DNA of 64,000 nucleotides. Source: Novosphingobium sp. AAP83 (GTDB lineage: Bacteria; Pseudomonadota; Alphaproteobacteria; Sphingomonadales; Sphingomonadaceae). Location: assembly GCF_001295795.1 (NCBI RefSeq), contig NZ_LJHY01000039.1, positions 1 to 64,000 of the forward strand. Reading direction: 5' to 3'. Both the position numbers and the translations under genes were made by a program. How positions within the stretch are numbered: the first letter of the stretch is position 1; each line of letters begins with the position of its first letter. The notes beneath the pieces are model-generated. The model saw only the letters and a program-made list of their open reading frames with translations, made no database searches and was not told where the DNA came from. Shown here piece by piece: positions 61,222 to 64,000 of this stretch.

Positions 61222-62370
61222 TCAGGCCGCGATACGCAGCAGCTTGATCGCATCGCTGTCCAACACCTGCCCGCCCACACGGCGGGTGGCATAGAACTGG
61301 ACATAAGGCTTGTTGGTATAAGGATCGCGCAGGATGCTTGTCTGGCGGCGTTCCGTGATCAGATAACCGGCCTTGAAGTTGCCAAACGCAATCGGGAACT
61401 GGTCCGCCGCCACATCGGGCATGTCTTCTGCTTCGATCACTGCATAACCCAGCAAACGATCAGGTTGACCATTGACCAGTCCCGGCTGCCACAAGAATGC
61501 ACCATCAGCGGTCTTCAACTTGCGCACTGCTGCCAGCGTGGTTGAATTCATCACCCACACCGCACCTTGCCGCAGCGGAGCCTTCAACTGGCACACCAGA
61601 TCGATCAGCCGCGCTTCAGGCGCCATGCCAAGGCCCGTGGCATTGCCCGATCCGATGAACTGCAACGAACCGAACGCGCGCGTCGCATCGCCGGCAACAC
61701 TTGGCGTCGCGTTCAGGAAACCGCGTGGCTGGTTGGTGCCGGTGCCGTTGATGAAGGCGGCACCTTCTGCACGGGCAAATTCGGTGGCAATCTCGTTTGC
61801 CAGCCAGCCTTCCAGATCGAACGCGGCATCATCCAGCATCGCCTGTGTGGCTGAAGGGTTCGCATAAAGCTCGCCCATCGGCGGCACGATCTCGGCCAGT
61901 TGCGGGTTTGCCGTTTCGGGACGTGCGCCCGTTTCGCTCACCCAGCCCGAAGCCGTGCCTCCGGTAGAGATCAACCGGCGGAAACCCGAAGTGCCGGTCC
62001 TCACCACATTGGCAACCGCGCGGATCGGGCTGATTTCCACCATGCGGCGCGCAATGATCGTGTCGATCTCACGCGGCACCGCAAACCCGCCTTCTGCGCC
62101 CACGGTCGTCATCATCGATTTCAACTCGGTCTCGCGGCCATGACGAAGATAGCCGTCAACAAAGCCCTTCACTTCCGGCCCTGAACCAACCCCTGCCCCA
62201 TCAAGCAACGGACGCGCAGCAGCGCGGCTGACCTTTTCCAGCCGCCCTTTCACTTCGTCCACATCGCTGCGCAGCGTCGCCAGCGCGGCATCCTGCGCTT
62301 CCTGGCGTTCGACAATATTAAACGAGTCGTTCAGCGCATCGGCCTTGGTTTCAAAGTTCACAGTATCCAT
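61222..62370 (-). CDS. major capsid protein (HK97 fold, g5-like)
   Basis: This 382-residue capsid subunit begins with a coiled-coil scaffold segment (about 1-75) that the prohead protease should remove. The HK97 fold follows: TVGAEGGFAVPREIDTIIAR, FRRLISTGGTASGWVSETGA, EIVPPMGELYANPSATQAML and AAFINGTGTNQPRGFLN. Two of these are family hallmarks. ATG 62370 has AAAGGAC upstream. 63 bases separate it from g6. Confidence 0.95.
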   Translation of the reverse strand: MDTVNFETKADALNDSFNIVERQEAQDAALATLRSDVDEVKGRLEKVSRAAARPLLDGAGVGSGPEVKGFVDGYLRHGRETELKSMMTTVGAEGGFAVPREIDTIIARRMVEISPIRAVANVVRTGTSGFRRLISTGGTASGWVSETGARPETANPQLAEIVPPMGELYANPSATQAMLDDAAFDLEGWLANEIATEFARAEGAAFINGTGTNQPRGFLNATPSVAGDATRAFGSLQFIGSGNATGLGMAPEARLIDLVCQLKAPLRQGAVWVMNSTTLAAVRKLKTADGAFLWQPGLVNGQPDRLLGYAVIEAEDMPDVAADQFPIAFGNFKAGYLITERRQTSILRDPYTNKPYVQFYATRRVGGQVLDSDAIKLLRIAA

Positions 62371-62454
62371 GGGGCACAACGTCCTTTCTGCATGAAACAG
62401 CCACCCCATGGGGTAGCCGTGGGGGAATTCCGGTTTGTGATGATGTGAAGGAGA

Positions 62455-62910
62455 TCAGGCGGCGTAGAGCGCCACAGGCTCCAGATAATGCACCCGCGCA
62501 AGCGGCTGCATCGGCCGCGTCACCAGGCTCACTTCGGTAATGTCCAAGTCGTGCAATTCGCGCCCGCCGGGTAACGCCTTGCCCTGCCGCACGCGATATC
62601 CGAACGACAGGCCATCCACGGCTCCGTCCTTCAGCGCACGCGCCGCCGCTGATTGCGTTGCGGTGATCGAAGCCACTACGCGCAAACCGCGTGCATCTTC
62701 GCTCACCACATCGATCCAGCCGATCTGTTCATCGGGCCGGTGCTGCCACAACAACGGTAACCGCAATCCTTCGGCCTTGCGCTGATCCAAACTGGCGCGG
62801 AACGCACCCGGTAGAATCGTATCGCCGCCACTATCGCGTTTGAGGAAAATCGCGGCATATCCGGCAAAGCGCATTGGCTCTGCTTGCACCTCAGGCAAAA
62901 GCGTTCTCAT
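62455..62910 (-). CDS. HK97-type prohead protease (g4-like)
   Basis: This 151-residue serine protease trims the capsid. The catalytic triad candidates are His in PLLWQHRPDEQIGWIDV, Ser in AVDGLSFGYRVRQGK and Glu/Asp in LDITEVSLVTRPMQPLARV. The FAGYAAIF start is a family mark. ATG 62910 overlaps g3.5 by 4 bases. Confidence 0.93.
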   Translation of the reverse strand: MRTLLPEVQAEPMRFAGYAAIFLKRDSGGDTILPGAFRASLDQRKAEGLRLPLLWQHRPDEQIGWIDVVSEDARGLRVVASITATQSAAARALKDGAVDGLSFGYRVRQGKALPGGRELHDLDITEVSLVTRPMQPLARVHYLEPVALYAA

Positions 62911-63215
62911 CGCACCAGATCTCCCGATCCAAACCGCACCGCGATGGCAAACAGCAGCAGCGCCAAAACCACACGCACCACCCAGCCCACCGCCGCTTTC
63001 CATGCGCTCGCCTTGGCATCGCGCCACGCGCCCAGAAGTTGGCGCAATTCGGCCATGTCGTTGTGCGCGTTGTCATCGGCCAGCCCCATCCGCGCCAGCA
63101 CCCGCACCGCGCCCAGATCAGAGGCTTCCTCGACCACCGCACGCAGCGTCACCAGATCACAGCCCTCGTCCTCGGCCTGCGCCACCAGACGGGCCAGCAT
63201 GTCCTCGCGGTTCAT
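62907..63215 (-). CDS. small membrane-tail protein (g3.5-like)
   Basis: This 102-residue protein has a helical soluble part (DMLARLVAQAEDEGCDLVTL, LMGLADDNAHNDMAELRQLL-type) and one C-terminal membrane segment (AVGWVVRVVLALLLFAIAVR). It lies between portal and protease, where small g3.5 proteins (DUF6127) are seen in GTAs. It overlaps both by 4 bases. Function unknown. Confidence 0.8.
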   Translation of the reverse strand: MNREDMLARLVAQAEDEGCDLVTLRAVVEEASDLGAVRVLARMGLADDNAHNDMAELRQLLGAWRDAKASAWKAAVGWVVRVVLALLLFAIAVRFGSGDLVR

Positions 63216-64000
63216 GGCTCGATCCCCAGCATTGCGCGCTTTTCTTCGGCGGAAAGAAACTCCGCCGCCGATACTTGCGCCCACAACCTTTCGCGGTCCT
63301 CGGCCAGGGCCGGTACCCGGTCCATATCCACGCCCAACCGCGCCTCGCGGAACCACGGAGCAAGGCCCTCGGCGATCGCCGCCAGAATCTTGCCCGCCAC
63401 CGGCAGCAGCGTCAGCCGCCACAGCGCCCGATTGGCCTCGCGGTAATTGGCGTAAGTATTGTCGCCCGGGATCCCCAGCAGCATCGGCGGCACACCAAAT
63501 GCCAGCGCAATATCGCGCGCCGCCGCCGCTTTCAGCGTGGCAAAATCCATGTCCGCAGGCGTCAGCGAAAGGCTCTGCCATTTCAGCCCCCCCTCCAGCA
63601 GCATGGGCCGCCCCGCATTCACTTGGCCTCCATAGGCTGCGGTCAATTCGGCCTTGATCCGGTCAAACTGGTCGGGCGTCAGCGAAGCGCCGGGATCGCC
63701 CGGATCATAGACCAGCGCCCCTGATGGCCGCGCCGCGTTTTCCAGCAACGAACGGTTCCACCGCGCCGCCGCATTGTGGATCGCCACCGCCTCTTCCGCC
63801 GCCTCCAGGCAGCCCGCACCATAATGGTCATCCACGGGATGAAAGTGCTTCACATGGATCAGGTTGGGCCGGCCGAAATCATCCACCGCCTCGATCCGCA
63901 ACGCCTTTTCACCCACTTTATAGGCAAACGCCGCAGGCCAGCCGCCCGCATCGGGCAGCACTGTCACGCGTTCGGGCCGCAGCGCAAACAGCTCCACCGG
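63212..64000 (-). CDS. phage/GTA portal protein, C-terminal part (partial)
   Basis: Only the C-terminal 263 residues are in the window; the start lies beyond 64000. Portal blocks are clear: VKHFHPVDDHYGAGCLEAAE, LTPDQFDRIKAELTAAYGGQ, GRPMLLEGGLKWQSLSLTPA and FGVPPMLLGIPGDNTYANYR. The portal forms the ring where DNA enters the capsid and docks the terminase, which is expected just upstream outside the window. Confidence 0.95.
   Translation of the reverse strand, partial: PVELFALRPERVTVLPDAGGWPAAFAYKVGEKALRIEAVDDFGRPNLIHVKHFHPVDDHYGAGCLEAAEEAVAIHNAAARWNRSLLENAARPSGALVYDPGDPGASLTPDQFDRIKAELTAAYGGQVNAGRPMLLEGGLKWQSLSLTPADMDFATLKAAAARDIALAFGVPPMLLGIPGDNTYANYREANRALWRLTLLPVAGKILAAIAEGLAPWFREARLGVDMDRVPALAEDRERLWAQVSAAEFLSAEEKRAMLGIEP

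Noticed and set aside
1..64000. tRNA, rRNA, CRISPR array, insertion sequence or integrase
   Set aside because: None was recognised on reading either strand; the GTA-like cluster has no integrase or att repeat in the window, so it is not called an integrating prophage.

Overview
The window looks like chromosomal DNA of a sphingomonad (Alphaproteobacteria, order Sphingomonadales; a Novosphingobium- or Erythrobacter-like genome is my best guess). This rests on high GC content, tightly overlapping ATGA gene junctions, a sphingomonad-style flagellar/chemotaxis block, a Rhodobacter-type gene transfer agent (GTA) structural cluster, and typical alphaproteobacterial neighbours such as argD-argF-hslO. 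I ran no database search; families are named from motifs visible in the translations.

Layout. 1-900: two small proteins of unknown function. 982-17190: flagellar block. The flagellin gene is on the minus strand and diverges from one long plus-strand run: a sigma-54 activator, fliEFGHIJK, fliLMNOPQR, flhB, fliD, fliS. 17579-22165: one large RTX/FG-GAP/cadherin-type secreted protein that separates flagellar from chemotaxis genes. 22277-29582: chemotaxis block. A CheB paralogue lacking its catalytic His is divergent from STAS-cheA-cheR-cheB-cheD-cheY-cheW and a small helical protein. Rod, hook, FlhA and stator genes are not here and must lie elsewhere.

29686-43179: housekeeping and accessory genes. 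They include two glutathione S-transferases, a LysR regulator divergent from a CoA-transferase operon that has a HAD-like lipoprotein between its two subunits, a glutathione peroxidase, a PadR regulator with a membrane partner, a ferritin-like protein, an acyltransferase, a DUF1295 membrane protein, an alpha/beta hydrolase, a chemoreceptor, a truncated SDR remnant, a sterol-desaturase-type hydroxylase and a rhodanese/phosphatase-like protein. 43478-52098: a glycine-rich double cold-shock protein, argD-argF-hslO, queC, an MFS transporter, a Cu/Zn superoxide dismutase lipoprotein and an OmpA-type porin.

52298-64000 (minus strand): a GTA/prophage-like head and tail operon running from portal (cut by the window end) through g3.5, prohead protease, capsid, connector, tail terminator, major tail protein, chaperones, tape measure, DUF2460, DUF2163, NlpC/P60 and tail hub to a DUF2793 protein. 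The terminase is outside the window. No frame is broken, so the cluster looks maintained. Its most unusual part is a 778-residue protein that joins a large N-terminal region, possibly a TIM barrel, to the DUF2460 (g12) tail protein, with a good internal ribosome binding site exactly where a stand-alone g12 would start.

The flagellar, chemotaxis and MCP genes form a motility unit with some unusual parts: FliM has no recognisable CheY-binding N-peptide, FlhB carries NPSH instead of NPTH, one CheB is probably inactive, and the MCP ends in a CheR/CheB docking pentapeptide. No tRNA, rRNA, CRISPR array or insertion sequence was recognised.
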